Shown: positions 48,501-58,894, counted from the first letter of the stretch. The stretch: DNA of 64,000 nt from Pseudomonas muyukensis (GCF_019139535.1 NZ_CP077073.1:3066501-3130500); one strand, 5' to 3'. Made by a program: numbers and translations. Notes: generated from the letters alone by a model not told the origin.

Positions 48501-50171
48501 TTCGACCTGCTGTTGGCGCGCATGGGCGGTGCCGGTGGCCCCTCGCACCTGCAAGGTCATCGCATGCTGGTGCCGCCGTATCGCTTCCGCACGGTGGTGG
48601 CCAAGGCCCAGGAGACCGTGGCGGCGCTGATGCAGTTCGGCGAGCAACTGCGCGGCTTCATGGAGATGGAGGAGCGTACCCAGCTCGAGGCCTTGCAGTT
48701 CGAGCATGCCGCGCAGATCGCCGGTTATGTCATCGGCATTCAGGAGCAACTCCACGAACAGCAAGCGAAAACCCTGGAGGCCCTGGAGGCCCAGCGCAGT
48801 GTTGTTGCAGTGCAACGCGATCATTACCGGGGCCTGCTCGAAAAAGGCTTGAGTGCCCAGGAAATCGCGGCGATGACCCTGACTGCCCACGCCCGCTTGC
48901 TGTCTACGACCGCTGGCGTGATGCAGTCGGCCGGGCAAGCGCTGACTGCGGCGCCCAATGTATTCGGGCTGGCCAATGGCGGGATGAACTTCGGTGCCGC
49001 GTTGATGGCCCTGGGGTATGGCGGGCAGATCTGGGCAGGGGCCGAGGATGTTGCCGCAGGCATACTGCGCGAAACGGCAGGCTACCAGCGTCGTGAGCAG
49101 GAGTGGCGCTTGCAGCTCGGCCTGGCGGAAAAGAACCTGCAGGCCATCGACAAGCAACAGCAGGCGCAGAAACATGCCACCTTGGCCGCCAGCCGCGCGC
49201 TGTTGCACAGCCGCCAGCTACTGGCACAGGCCCAGCAGCTTCACCAGTTCTATCAGAACAAGTCGACCAGCGCGTCGCTGTACGGTTGGCTCCGGGCGCA
49301 GGCCTCTGGTTGGTATGCGACCTGTTTCGATGTGGCCGTCAGCCTGTGCAATGCCGCCGAGGCCTGCTGGCAATTTGAAACCGGTCGCTATGACACGCGG
49401 ATCCTGCGCCCGGTGGTATGGCGCGCCGACCGCTACGGCCTGAATGCCTTCGGCGACCTGAAGATGGACCTGGAGCGCCTGCTGCAAGAGTGGCTGATGC
49501 GCAACGAGCGGCAGCTGGAAATCCGCAAGGACGTGTCGCTGCAAGCGTTGCTCCACGCAGGCTTGGTGTGCAATGAGAAGGGTGAGGCCTATGACCCCGA
49601 AAAGGACACGCTGCAATCGATCCTGACCGGCAAAGGCGAGTTGTACTTCACGCTGTCCGAAGACCTGTACAACGAAGACTACCCCGGTCACTACCAACGC
49701 CGGTTGCACAGTGTGGCCTTGAGCATGCCGGCATTGGTGTTCCCTTACCAGAACATGCGCGTCGAGTTGCGCCAGAGCCAAAGCCAGTTGCTGACCAAGG
49801 CGGATATCGAGGGCGTGAGGTACCTCTCGGCAAAAGCAACCTCAGACCCGGTGAGCGATCGCAACGTGATGCTGAGCCTGCGCCCTGGGCAGCGTACGTG
49901 CCACTCCACGGCAGACCGTGACACGGGCATGTTCAACTTCGACCCGGGCGATGAACGCTACTTCCCGTACGAGGGTAGCGGGGCCGTGTCGACTTGGCAT
50001 CTGCGCTTGCCGCGCCATGCCAGCCAGGGCGAGCTGCTCGCGAGCCTGACCGACATCATCGTGCATGTCGCCTATCACGCTTTGCGTGGCGATTCGCAGT
50101 TTGAACAGGCTGTTGAAGACCTGCTCGAAGCAGTGCCACCGAGGGCTGCGGGTGATGCGGCGGTGTATTGA
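45546..50171 (+). CDS. Tc toxin TcA-type protein, C-terminal part (TcaB-like): receptor-binding, channel and TcB-binding regions
   Basis: 1,541 residues. The N-terminal ~200 residues (VWAAYQLLEDYPENYLRYDL, DETIYSAVRTYLKGYEQQNS) begin the 'neuraminidase-like'/ABC region of TcA. Long helices begin near residue 1000 (YRFRTVVAKAQETVAALMQF) and enclose a glycine/alanine-rich hydrophobic turn, VFGLANGGMNFGAALMALGY, fitting the channel hairpin. The C-terminal TcB-binding domain is recognisable (NERQLEIRKDVSLQALL near 1318; GELYFTLSEDLYNEDYPGHY near 1363; RVELRQSQSQLL). It starts 30 bp after the first TcA gene with GAGG upstream, so the two are co-transcribed. Confidence 0.9.
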   Translation: MDTALRNLLNEQERDALRDLYMHHYMPDILGVSGLNMITPDHLDRYFKTDTQATSAVTTSFVAEAQACTVSHIHSIFDNIEPGYDTDFPAQLKVFWAQAMANFSVWAAYQLLEDYPENYLRYDLRLDATALFKQLLVDLGQGRLKDETIYSAVRTYLKGYEQQNSIRVLSGFIDYRGGYQDGDHYTGYTFANSDYYLLGSDTASPPRYSWRKAKVRLDQGSTHILPDAWSEWQDIKLPAGGTVLEARLLRFAGRLQLVWLQHDARVEVPVDASEEPPEDPLQDPAKFWRYPLKLQLIYWGLDEQWSAPEVLWAHDELVPVKQQNGEEVAPTFVAQLLATAVERVRGSDDQMLVALKFGVDVAMAAAKEVFTLQRDVLKRVIPTDTAFSAVARGKLFEYFFPGAAAGKRYLQRRLADAEYELKTVKRDPPLAEIDPRNPYLSLEAYLEQRGTKHWLSLRGRSSEVRTVQAPAWVYLSHVTALGNGNQLRVEVSTGPNNELWFSCAIATAPTGLTVVLKHAGLAADVVLDTFSASAYGWAQSSKPVKLTNPSQLATYTLEQIQDGAGFEFMVAGGTFTKLVNANNFITVHPQSDASVKMKLSTSGSKPWEGEVTLNGAAASAWIEHEWDSNQTEPLKVTWRPSADNNPEDDFSVTVVKHTDPTGAWVPYLESQGSGVDFLVFDKLGNSTNSLAVRLNSLQVTDLINRAEVSPQAVFAWEAQNLREPLYQPTLRGDTYLGWQRSDEDPALGYFDAYGLYLRELFFHVPQAIASRLQEEQRFAEARDWLGLIFNPQRRQPATEMAGVDYWGCAWLLLGNTEAPGLEHELVDPHVIALHAPIHYCKAVFLQYVQLLIDEGDLEFRQQTRASVKRAEDLYLRAKGLMGEAPDARTVSTWEPATLAQVLETGLDEAALLRHEQGLQPADLPKRLDTFLWVGAAAHPAFRLPINQQLLDVWQVLDHRQYNLRHFLSIDGNPMQLPLYDPVANPFDLLLARMGGAGGPSHLQGHRMLVPPYRFRTVVAKAQETVAALMQFGEQLRGFMEMEERTQLEALQFEHAAQIAGYVIGIQEQLHEQQAKTLEALEAQRSVVAVQRDHYRGLLEKGLSAQEIAAMTLTAHARLLSTTAGVMQSAGQALTAAPNVFGLANGGMNFGAALMALGYGGQIWAGAEDVAAGILRETAGYQRREQEWRLQLGLAEKNLQAIDKQQQAQKHATLAASRALLHSRQLLAQAQQLHQFYQNKSTSASLYGWLRAQASGWYATCFDVAVSLCNAAEACWQFETGRYDTRILRPVVWRADRYGLNAFGDLKMDLERLLQEWLMRNERQLEIRKDVSLQALLHAGLVCNEKGEAYDPEKDTLQSILTGKGELYFTLSEDLYNEDYPGHYQRRLHSVALSMPALVFPYQNMRVELRQSQSQLLTKADIEGVRYLSAKATSDPVSDRNVMLSLRPGQRTCHSTADRDTGMFNFDPGDERYFPYEGSGAVSTWHLRLPRHASQGELLASLTDIIVHVAYHALRGDSQFEQAVEDLLEAVPPRAAGDAAVY

Positions 50172-50244
50172 ACAATTCAGGGTTCGGCGCCCCAGTTGGC
50201 GCGCAGAAAACCTGCGATGACGGGCTGGGAACAAGGGGATGGAC

Positions 50245-53200
50245 ATGTCCAACATTAATGAGCTGCAAGTCGCCAACAACGTCGGTGAGGCTACGCAAAC
50301 GCCGGGTCACAATATCGTACAGGCGCCTAACTTCCCATCGGACAGCATTGGCTGGCCGAGCCCATGGTTCACGCGCGTGTGGCGTTCGCTCCTGGGGTTG
50401 TTCCGCTCACAACGGCAAACGACCGAGGACAAACCTTGGTTATGCAAAAGTAACAACTTCACGACCGGGCCAGGAAGCGATCCCTACATCAGAATCAACG
50501 CAGATACCTGGCTGCGACAGGATATCGATCTACCCATTGCCTATGACCCCGGGGCGCTGACGCCACCTGCGTACTCCTTGGGGTGCAAGTACGATGTACT
50601 GTATTTCGATACTTGCTCCCTGACGGTCTGGGCGCTCAGGGAAGGCAAGCCCGCCGAGCAACTGTTCTACCAGCCCTTGCACGGCCTGGGCACGCCAGGG
50701 GAAGGCGAGGGCGAGCAGGTGCGCGAGTGGCAGACGCTGGCGCCATTGGCCTTGGACATGAGCAAGGTAACCGACAAGCTGGAACGTGTCCGGGTGCAGT
50801 TCGACACACCTGTTAAAACCGGCAGGCCATTTCTGTACCTCACCGCTGTGCAGTTGCATGCGCACCTGGGCGAGCCCGGTGTGGAGAAACTGACGCTGCG
50901 CACCGATCCGCCGGACGCGGCCGTGCCTGATCAGGCCAAGGCGCCTTACCTGCTGTGCCATGGTGCCAAGCCAGTCTTGAGCGTACAGGTTGCCAAGGGT
51001 GATGCCTGGGAAGTACAGCGCTGCAGTTTGCAATGGCTGGATGAGAACGGCTTGCCACCTGGGAACTATGGCTTGACCGCGCGCCCGTTACTGAATGTCG
51101 ACGACGCCGACCAGCCTGAGTCTTACCAGCTGTTGTCCGCAGGCGTGGATACCGATTGGCAGCTTGCACTGACTGACGAGTCTTGGCTGCAGTCCGGTGC
51201 GACCACCCTTGGCTTGGGCAGTTACTGGGTAGCGCCCAAGCATGCGTTTGCGGTGAAGGTGGGCCACTTCAGGTACGCCATCAGCAAGCTGGACGCCAGC
51301 AACGCCGCGTTGATCATCGACGAGGGCGACGAAGCGCAAGTGATCGCCAGCGTGAAGTCGCCATTTTCCGCCGCCGGGCTGGCAGGTATCGAGGTGCGCT
51401 GGAAGATCAACGGCAAGGAGCACACAACGATAGTCACAGACGATAAGGGACAGTCGCTATTCAAGTACAAGCCGACCCCCGGGGATATCGATGGCAACGG
51501 GCAGATGGTGATCGAAGCCGAATGTACCGATGACTTCAAGCTGCCAAGCAGTGAAACGCATGCATTCAATGTGTTCGAGACCAGTCCATGGCCTGCGCAA
51601 ATGGAGTTCCTGCTTGATGGTGAGCGGCTCAAAACGTTCGATTGGGGGGCGTTGCAGCTGATCTGTGGCCAGCAATATAAGCTGACGCTGCGCCCCAGCG
51701 ATAAAGAAAAGGACTTCGTTGGGAAGGACGTGTGGCTGGAGTGGGTGGACGGTGAAAACCTGGGGGTCGACCTGGGCTTCAATGAACCACGGAAGATGGA
51801 AAAGGGCGGGTTGGATTGGACGATTACGGCAGGTAAGGATGCGCGCGGCATTTTTAGCCTGCAGGCGCGGGTTGAAGGCATGCTCGTAGGTTACCTGCTC
51901 AAAGGCGTGCAGATGCGTCCGCTGGCAGAGGAGCTCGAAGCGTTCGAGGCACCCATTTGCCGCAGAGGTACTGCCTATACCCTGGCGTTGCGCGCCTTGG
52001 CTGATAGCCCCTTGGCCCAGATGCCGCTCGAGGCATGCCTGGTGTTCGAAAAGGATGGTGCGTTGGTGGCTGGGGATATCAAGCCTGATCCCGCATTTGA
52101 CGATTGGGCTGAGTTCAAGGCAGGGACTGCCGAGTGGGCGCTTACCGGCCAAACGAAAAGCGGTTGGTTCAAGTTGCGGATCGAGGTCCGGGGACTAGGC
52201 GCGGTCACCTTGCCGCGTTGCGCGATGATCTCGTCGCGCCTGGAGGACGAATTCGTGATTACGCTGGGCGAATGGTCCAGCACCAAACCGTTCATCCTCT
52301 GGTACGGCGACACGGCCAGTACGCAGATCCTGCGCATCGAGGCCAGGCCCGACAGCCCGGTAACAGGGTTGGGTTTCGACTATCGACTGCAATTCGACGA
52401 ACAGGCCAGTACGACGCGCAAAGAACATGTCAAACCAGACCCCGAGTATGGAACGCCGCAAAAATTGTCGAGCAATGCCGCGTTCTGGAAATTGACGGGG
52501 CAACGGGGTACTGGAGAACAACTGCCAAGCGGTACCTTTGGCTTGACCCTGCTCAGTGACGCGTTTGCACAAGCCTGGGTGATGGGCGCTGGGATCCTGA
52601 TGTCTGAAAATCTGGCGGACGAGGCTGGTCTGACATCGGCTGGCGACACGATCAATGGCACCGATATTTACTGGCGCAAAGAAACCAAAGAGTTGCTATT
52701 GAAGGCCCGTGCCGGCAGCCCATTGGCCAAGGCGGGGTTGAAAGCGCAGATCGAGTTCATCGAAACCGGTGTTCTTGTTAAGGCCGACGTGGGTGCTGTG
52801 CCTGGTTACAGCGAGGGCGCGGATCTGAAGGAAAACGGTGTGCCCTGGAAAGTATCCGCGAAAGAAAAGAGCGGAACATTCGGGTTGAAGGTCACGATTC
52901 CAGGGTTCAAAAAGCCACTGTTGTGGGAAAAGTGTGCGGTGTTGGCCAGAAACCTGGGGGATGAAGGCCAACTGGTGGTGACCGGCTCCGAGGCATTGGC
53001 AGGCGGATGTTTCTGGCTGGAAACACCGGGGGAAATTAAATATATCCCCCACAAAGGCAGTGCGCTTTATGGCCTGGGCCTCAAAGCGAAGTTGTATTTT
53101 GTCAGCGTCGCGAATGGTGGGGTGGGACAGGGCGATATAACGCCATCGCCGGGCTATGGAAGCGGAAATGATATTAATGTGGATGGCGCGACCTGGAAAA

Positions 53201-53622
53201 TGCAACCCCAGATAAAAACCAGCGGCATTTTTAACCTGGAAGTCGAGCTGGACAAGTTTGCGGGTCGGCTCCCGTTGGGGGTGGCGGTGCTGATGTCGAA
53301 TGACTTGGGGAAAGAAATTGCCTGGGAGGCTGATTACGATCCTCTGATCAGTCATCTGCCTCGCGACATGCTCGTCAAGCATAAGAAGAATTCGCCGTTG
53401 GCAGCGCTTAAGTTGAGCTTGGTGTTGACCATCAAAGACGACAAGTACCCGACAAGTTGGCAGGCGGTGCCAAGCCTTGGCGGGGACAATCCAGTGGATG
53501 CGGCAAAGGACGCTACCCGGTGGAGTGTGACTGGCACAGTAGGTGGTGCGCAGGGGGAGTTGAGCTTTAGTTGTGAACTGTTCAAAGCACCGGTCAAGGC
53601 TGGTCCTATACATGTGCTCTGA
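50245..53622 (+). CDS. Unrecognised repeat protein encoded between the TcA and TcB genes
   Basis: 1,125 residues from the ATG at 50245; AAGGGG lies six bases upstream of it but abuts an earlier ATG at 50239. I do not recognise the family. There is no signal peptide. An Ig-like segment at ~352-445 (VIASVKSPFSAAGLAGIEVR) is followed by about six imperfect repeats beginning near 475, 576, 694, 815, 930 and 1041. Each has the pattern hydrophobic strand, SPLAxxxLxAxLxF, GDIxPxPGY, a tryptophan step (xWKLTG), KSGxFxLxV and LPxCAVLMSxNLxDE. The first and last copies are divergent or truncated. The C-terminal half is visibly less GC-rich than its neighbours. Its place between TcA and TcB genes implies a role in the toxin complex, in adhesion or in display; this is inference. 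Confidence 0.7.
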   Translation: MSNINELQVANNVGEATQTPGHNIVQAPNFPSDSIGWPSPWFTRVWRSLLGLFRSQRQTTEDKPWLCKSNNFTTGPGSDPYIRINADTWLRQDIDLPIAYDPGALTPPAYSLGCKYDVLYFDTCSLTVWALREGKPAEQLFYQPLHGLGTPGEGEGEQVREWQTLAPLALDMSKVTDKLERVRVQFDTPVKTGRPFLYLTAVQLHAHLGEPGVEKLTLRTDPPDAAVPDQAKAPYLLCHGAKPVLSVQVAKGDAWEVQRCSLQWLDENGLPPGNYGLTARPLLNVDDADQPESYQLLSAGVDTDWQLALTDESWLQSGATTLGLGSYWVAPKHAFAVKVGHFRYAISKLDASNAALIIDEGDEAQVIASVKSPFSAAGLAGIEVRWKINGKEHTTIVTDDKGQSLFKYKPTPGDIDGNGQMVIEAECTDDFKLPSSETHAFNVFETSPWPAQMEFLLDGERLKTFDWGALQLICGQQYKLTLRPSDKEKDFVGKDVWLEWVDGENLGVDLGFNEPRKMEKGGLDWTITAGKDARGIFSLQARVEGMLVGYLLKGVQMRPLAEELEAFEAPICRRGTAYTLALRALADSPLAQMPLEACLVFEKDGALVAGDIKPDPAFDDWAEFKAGTAEWALTGQTKSGWFKLRIEVRGLGAVTLPRCAMISSRLEDEFVITLGEWSSTKPFILWYGDTASTQILRIEARPDSPVTGLGFDYRLQFDEQASTTRKEHVKPDPEYGTPQKLSSNAAFWKLTGQRGTGEQLPSGTFGLTLLSDAFAQAWVMGAGILMSENLADEAGLTSAGDTINGTDIYWRKETKELLLKARAGSPLAKAGLKAQIEFIETGVLVKADVGAVPGYSEGADLKENGVPWKVSAKEKSGTFGLKVTIPGFKKPLLWEKCAVLARNLGDEGQLVVTGSEALAGGCFWLETPGEIKYIPHKGSALYGLGLKAKLYFVSVANGGVGQGDITPSPGYGSGNDINVDGATWKMQPQIKTSGIFNLEVELDKFAGRLPLGVAVLMSNDLGKEIAWEADYDPLISHLPRDMLVKHKKNSPLAALKLSLVLTIKDDKYPTSWQAVPSLGGDNPVDAAKDATRWSVTGTVGGAQGELSFSCELFKAPVKAGPIHVL

Positions 53623-53698
53623 GGCGGCGCGGCTGTATGCCCTTGGCGCTTGCCTGCGCTGAACGCTGTTCATTACCTTGCCCGTGCAGGAGTCAAAC

Positions 53699-56600
53699 AT
53701 GCTGGAACCAGTGAGCGCCGCAGCCCCTGGCGCAGATGAACGTGGCGTTTCAGGCGCATCCGCACTTGCCTTGCCCAAGGGCGGTGGCACCGTCTCCATC
53801 GGTGGCGGCATGCTGTCTGCCGGTGGCCCCGACGGCGCCGCCGGCTGGCAATTGCCGCTGCCATCGCCCCAGGGGCGGCGTTTGTCCGCCGAGCTGACCC
53901 TGCAGTATTCCTCGGGGGGGGGGCAATGGCCCCTTCGGTGCCGGTTGGCACTGCCCGTTGCCCGCCGTGTTGCGCATGACGCGCTTCGGTTTCCCCCAGT
54001 ACGACGGCAACGATCGTATGGTCGGGCCCAGTGGCGAGGAGATCCTGCGCGCAGGTGCCGGCAAGACCGGGCAGTTACCGTTCTGGGCGGATTCACCGGA
54101 CTTCACGGTCACCCCCTGGCAGGGGCGTACCGGCGGCCCGGCGCAGCGCCTGGAGCACTGGGTGGCGAGCGGCGTGGCAGAGGATCCGGGCTTCTGGCTG
54201 CAACGATCGGCGGACGGTAGCTTGTCGCTGTATGGCTGGTCGGATACCGCGCGCCTGCGTGACCCGCAGGCGGCAGGGCGCGTGGCCGGCTGGTACCTGG
54301 AAGAGACCGTCTCGGCGGTGGGCGAGCACGTGGTGTATCGCTACCGCCTGGAGGACGAAGCGGGCTGCGACGCCGCCGAGCGTGGCGCCCATCCACAGGT
54401 CCGCCATGTCTATCCCGAGGCGGTGTATGCCAAGCCTCAATCACCGTCGTTGGCCTTTTTGCTGCCACAGGACGCCTTCGACCCAGGCCAGTTCAAGGAA
54501 TTCACGCTGTTCGATTACGGCGAGCGCGGCGCCGATACCAGTGCGCCACCCTTGCTGGAAACCGCTCAGCAATGGCCGCTGCGCCCGGACCTGCATTCGT
54601 TCTGGCGCTATGGCTTCGAGGTACGGATCCGCCGGCTGTGCCGCGACGTGCTGTTGTGGCGGCGCATGGGCAACACGCCGTACGAGGAAGGGGATACCCC
54701 GGTACTGGTTGAGCGGCTGCACCTGAACTACGCCAGCAGCAGCGTGAGCAGCCTGCTGCAGTCCGTGCAGCAGGTCACCTACGACGCCCATACCCGGATG
54801 CCGCCGATGGAGTTCCAGATGACCCTTCCAGGCCGGGGGGCGCCTCGCTGGGAAGCCATGCCGGCCCTGGAGGGGTTCTGGGAGCACGCCTGGCAACTGG
54901 TGGACTTGTTTGGCGAAGGTGTACCGGGGCTGCTGTACCAGGACCGCGATGCCTGGATGTATCGGCGGCCCCAACGCTTGACCAGGCCAATCTGGCGGGG
55001 ATTGACACCCGTGCACGGCGGCCCGTGGCGCCATGTGGCCTTTAAGCGCCTGGAAGCGCGAGCCCGCGCGGGGTGGCTGGCATTCAAGCCGGGCCGGGTG
55101 GCGCTCACGGATGCCATCACCTGGGGCCCGCCACAGCGGTTGCCGCTGCGCCCGAGCATGAACGGCACCTTGACCGACCTGGATGGCGACGGGCGACTGG
55201 AGTGGCTGGTCACCGGCAGCGTGCGTGGCAGCATCACCCTCAAGCCGGATGGGCAGTGGAGCGCGCTGACGGCGCTGGCGGTGCCCTCGGAACTCGGCCA
55301 CCCCCAGGCGCGCCTGGCCGACCTGACCGGCAACGGCCTGCAAGATGTCGTGCTGCTGCCGTTAGGCCCCAGGACGGTGCGGGTTTACCCCGCCAACGGC
55401 AAGGCCGGCTGGTCCGGCGCGGTCACCCAGCAGTACCGGGGTAAAGCACCCTTGCCGTCGCTGGCGGCATCCGAGCTGCAACTGGTGGCGTTCGCCGACC
55501 CGTGCGGCAGCGGCCAGCAGCATCTGCTGCGGGTCACCGGCGAGGGGGTGACCCTGTGGCCGTCGCTGGGCTACGGCAAATTCGCCGACGCCGTGGCGAT
55601 TCCGGGGTTCGCGGTGGCCAACTTCAATGCCTCGCGGGTGTGGCTGGCCGACACCGACGGTGCGGGCACCACGGATATCCTGTATCTGGAGCCCGACCGT
55701 ATCCGGGTGTTCGTCAGCCAATGTGGCAATCGCTATGTCGAAGGCGACAGTATCCTGGCCCCGCTCGGGGTGAAATTCGATGCGACCTGCCAGCTGCAGG
55801 TCGCCGATATTCGCGGGCAGGGCACGGCCGAGCTGCTGCTGACCGTGCCCCATGGCGGACCTAACCTGCGCCCGCGCAGCTGGCTGTTCCGCTTCAACGA
55901 CCGGCGACCCTGGCTGCTCGAGCAGGTGGTGGACAATGCCGGTTCGCGCACCTTGCTCGAATACCGCAGCTCGGCGCAGGCCTGGCTGGACGAAAAGGCC
56001 GCGGCCGGCACCGCTGCGGTCAGCTACCTGCCGTTCCCTGTCCACACCGTCAGCCGTGTGACCAGGGTCAACGAGATCACCGGCCTGTGCCTGGGCAGCC
56101 AGACCACCTACCTGGGCGGCGTCTGGGATGGCGAGGAGCGCGAGTTCGCCGGCTTCACCCGGCTGGTGCAGGTCGACAGCCACGAGCGGGCAAGCACCAG
56201 CGCCGCCGAGCTGTCGCCGCCGATGCGCACCTGCACTTGGTTCTACACCGGCCTGGAGGCCCACGATGGCAGTGCGCAGGGGGCTTTCAGCGAAATCGAC
56301 CAAGACTTCGCCGCCGACACCCCGCGCTTCACGCGCTGGACCGCCCAGGGCGAGCAGGAGGATGTGCCCGCCCCGGGGTCGCCCTTGCGGGCCTGGCTGT
56401 ACCGGGCCGTGCGCGGCCAGGTGATGCGTACCGAGGTGTATGGGCAAGATGGCGCGCAACACGCCGAGCGACCCTACAGTGTCACCCGCCAGCGCTTGCA
56501 GATCCGTGCCTGCGCGATGCCCGACGCGCAACGCCCCGCGGCGCTGGTCAGCAGCGTGCAAGCGTTGTCGTTCATGTGTGAGCGAATCAGCGAGGATCCG

Positions 56601-58874
56601 CAGATTGTCCAGACCCTCACGCTGCAGGCGGATGAGTACGGCAACCCGCTGGACAGTGTCGTCATTCACTACCCGCGGCGGCTGAGCGAGAAGGACCTGG
56701 CCGCCGAGGAAAGTGCCCGCAAGATTTACCCCAAGGACCTGCCGCAAGGGCTGATCGTCGACAGCGTCGATCCGCAGCAATATACCTGTTGGCTCAACCT
56801 GACCCGGAGCACGCTGCACAATGTGGTGGCGGGCGACGATTTCGTCATCGGCCTGCCGGGCGCGACGCGCCGGGACGTGGTTCGGCTGGCGGCGGGCGAG
56901 GTGCCCAAGCCAGGCTTCACCGTGGAAGGCTTGGCGGACTTCAAATGGGACGAGCCAGGCCGCAGCACCTTCGCCGGTTACGAAAAGGTCATCTGGCGCA
57001 AGGCCGATGGCACCGGTGTGAGCAGTACGCCATCGCGCCAGGCGCTCACGGCCTATACCCGTACCGCGATGCTCGACCAGGCCGCGCTCGAGGTGCTGCG
57101 GCCCACCTTTGCCCAGACCTTGCGGCAACTGCTCAGGGACGGGCTGAAGACGCCGGATACGGCCATGGACATGCTCGAGCGGATGCGCCTGCGTGTGCCT
57201 TGTCCGCCAACACTCCAGGCGCTGTATGCGCTGGTGGCGGCTTATGCGCCCGTTGCGGCGAAGGATGAGGCGGCGTGCCGGGCGATGCGCGACGCGCTGA
57301 CGTCTGTCATTCGCGTACCAGACTTGCAGCGAGAGTTATTGGCTGCCAAGGCACACGAGCTTCCCTCAGGGTTGCAAGCACTCGTGGATAAAGAAAGTCG
57401 CGTGCCGGATGAGCATCTTTGCGCGGTGATGGCCTGGTACGTCGCCGCAGAAGGGGCCGGTAGCGCCAAGGCGAACAGCCTGTACAAGGCATTGGCCGAA
57501 TCACTGTACGCAGCTCGCGCGCAAGCCTTGTACTGGCGCATCGTGCTGTGGCTGAGCGAGTCAGCCGAGCTGGCGATGCCAGCAGCGGCCAGGCAATGGC
57601 TGGACGATGTCGGCGCCGAACTGGATGGCCGGGTGCAGGAGGAATCGCTCGAGGCGTTGCTCAAGCGCGGCGGCTATGTCGCCATGAACCGCTTGCCCGA
57701 GGATGAGGAGCTGGAAGATCCCCATGACCCGGACGATCGCGGCGCACCGGGCATTCCCTGGGGGCCTGCGGTCGAGGAGGCCTATTGCGGCCATCACGGC
57801 ATTACCGAGTACCTGCCTGCTGCGCGCTTCTGCTTGCCTGCGCACACTCAGGCCAGCACCCAGGTCGGCCCCAGCGAGTTGCGCTACAGCACCCACGATA
57901 TCGCCGTGCAGGCGGTGACCGACGCGGCAGGCCTGACGACCCATGTTGAAGCCTACGACTGGCGCTTTGGCGTCCCGGTGCGGATCAAGGACCCCAACGA
58001 CAATACCCACGAGGTCGAGCTCGATGCGCTGGGGCGGGTCATGTCGACACGCTTCTACGGCAGCGAAACCCCCGGCAGTAGCGAGAGGCCGGTCAAGCCG
58101 GTGCAGCCGGTCGAGGTGGGGTATAGCAAAGACAAGGCGTTCCTGGCGCCGCTGAGCGTCGACGCGGCGGTGGCGTTGAACGCAACCAAGCAGGTCCCGG
58201 TGGCCGAGGCATTTACCTATGTCGCCGACACCTGGATGCCCTGGGCGCTACGCGCCGATGGCAGTGCCGACCTGGAGCGGCGCTGCGGTGCCCTGGCCTG
58301 GCAGCGCGATGCGCAACGCCTGGGCAAGGATGGCATCGCGCCCCGGATGAGTGGGCAAGCACCGCCCCATGTGATCCATATACAGACCGATCGCTACGAC
58401 ACTGACCCCGAGCAGCAGGTGCGGGTGGCGGTGCTGCTCAATGGCGGCGGGCAAGTGTTGCAGACTGCCCGGCTCAACCCACCTGGCGAAGCCTATGTGC
58501 GCACCGAGGCAGGCGGTCTGCAAACGGACGATCAGGGCCGTGCGGTGCTGGTGGATGCGCCTGTGCGTTGGGCCGTTAGCGGCAAGACCGAGTACGACAA
58601 CAAGGGCCAGGCGGTGCGCCAGTGGCTGGCGTTCTACCTGGATGACTGGCGTTGGGTGCGTGATGACAGCGCCCGTGAGGGGATCTACGCCGACACCCAT
58701 GTGTATGACGCCCTGGGGCGCGAGATCAGGATCATCCGCGCCAACGGCGAGCAGGTTGGGCAGGCCTGGGTCAACTACGAGTACCGCACGCAGCTATATC
58801 CCTGGTTCACCGTGGTGTACGACGAGAATGACACCTGGGCCGAGCTCATCGAGCGCGCGGGCGCCGGCTCCTGA
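53699..58874 (+). CDS. Tc toxin TcB-type component (SpvB/TcdB-like), interrupted by a frameshift in a G10 tract
   Basis: Starts at 53699 (MLEPVSAAAPGADERGVSGA) with AGGAG seven bases upstream. The first frame has the SpvB opening (ALPKGGGTVSIGGGMLSAGG, LTLQYSSGGG), then leaves the family after a run of ten G at 53914-53923 and stops at 54220 after 173 residues. The next frame resumes at once with GNGPFGAGWHCPLPAVLRMT and runs to 58874. Removing one G would give a 1,724-residue protein with SpvB, FG-GAP propeller repeats (TDLDGDGRLEW ~492, ADTDGAGTTDI ~650) and the TcB C-terminus (YPWFTVVYDENDTWAELI). A ~170-residue helical stretch near 1135-1310 seems to interrupt the usual TcB C-terminal half. 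TcB forms part of the cocoon that holds the TcC effector. No TcC gene follows. Confidence 0.85.
53914..53923 (+). repeat. Poly-G tract (G10) at the tcB frameshift
   Basis: Ten consecutive G within the codons for SSGGG/N. Nine G would restore the family sequence YSSGGGNGPFGAGW exactly. A homopolymer of this length is prone to slipped-strand mispairing, and equally to sequencing or assembly error. Confidence 0.9.
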
Positions 58875-58894
58875 GCTGGCGTCATTGCCACGCT

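Noticed and set aside
53678..54220. A separate small gene upstream of tcB
   Set aside because: Its first ~72 residues are the missing N-terminus of TcB, and the remainder is out-of-frame TcB sequence after the G10 tract.
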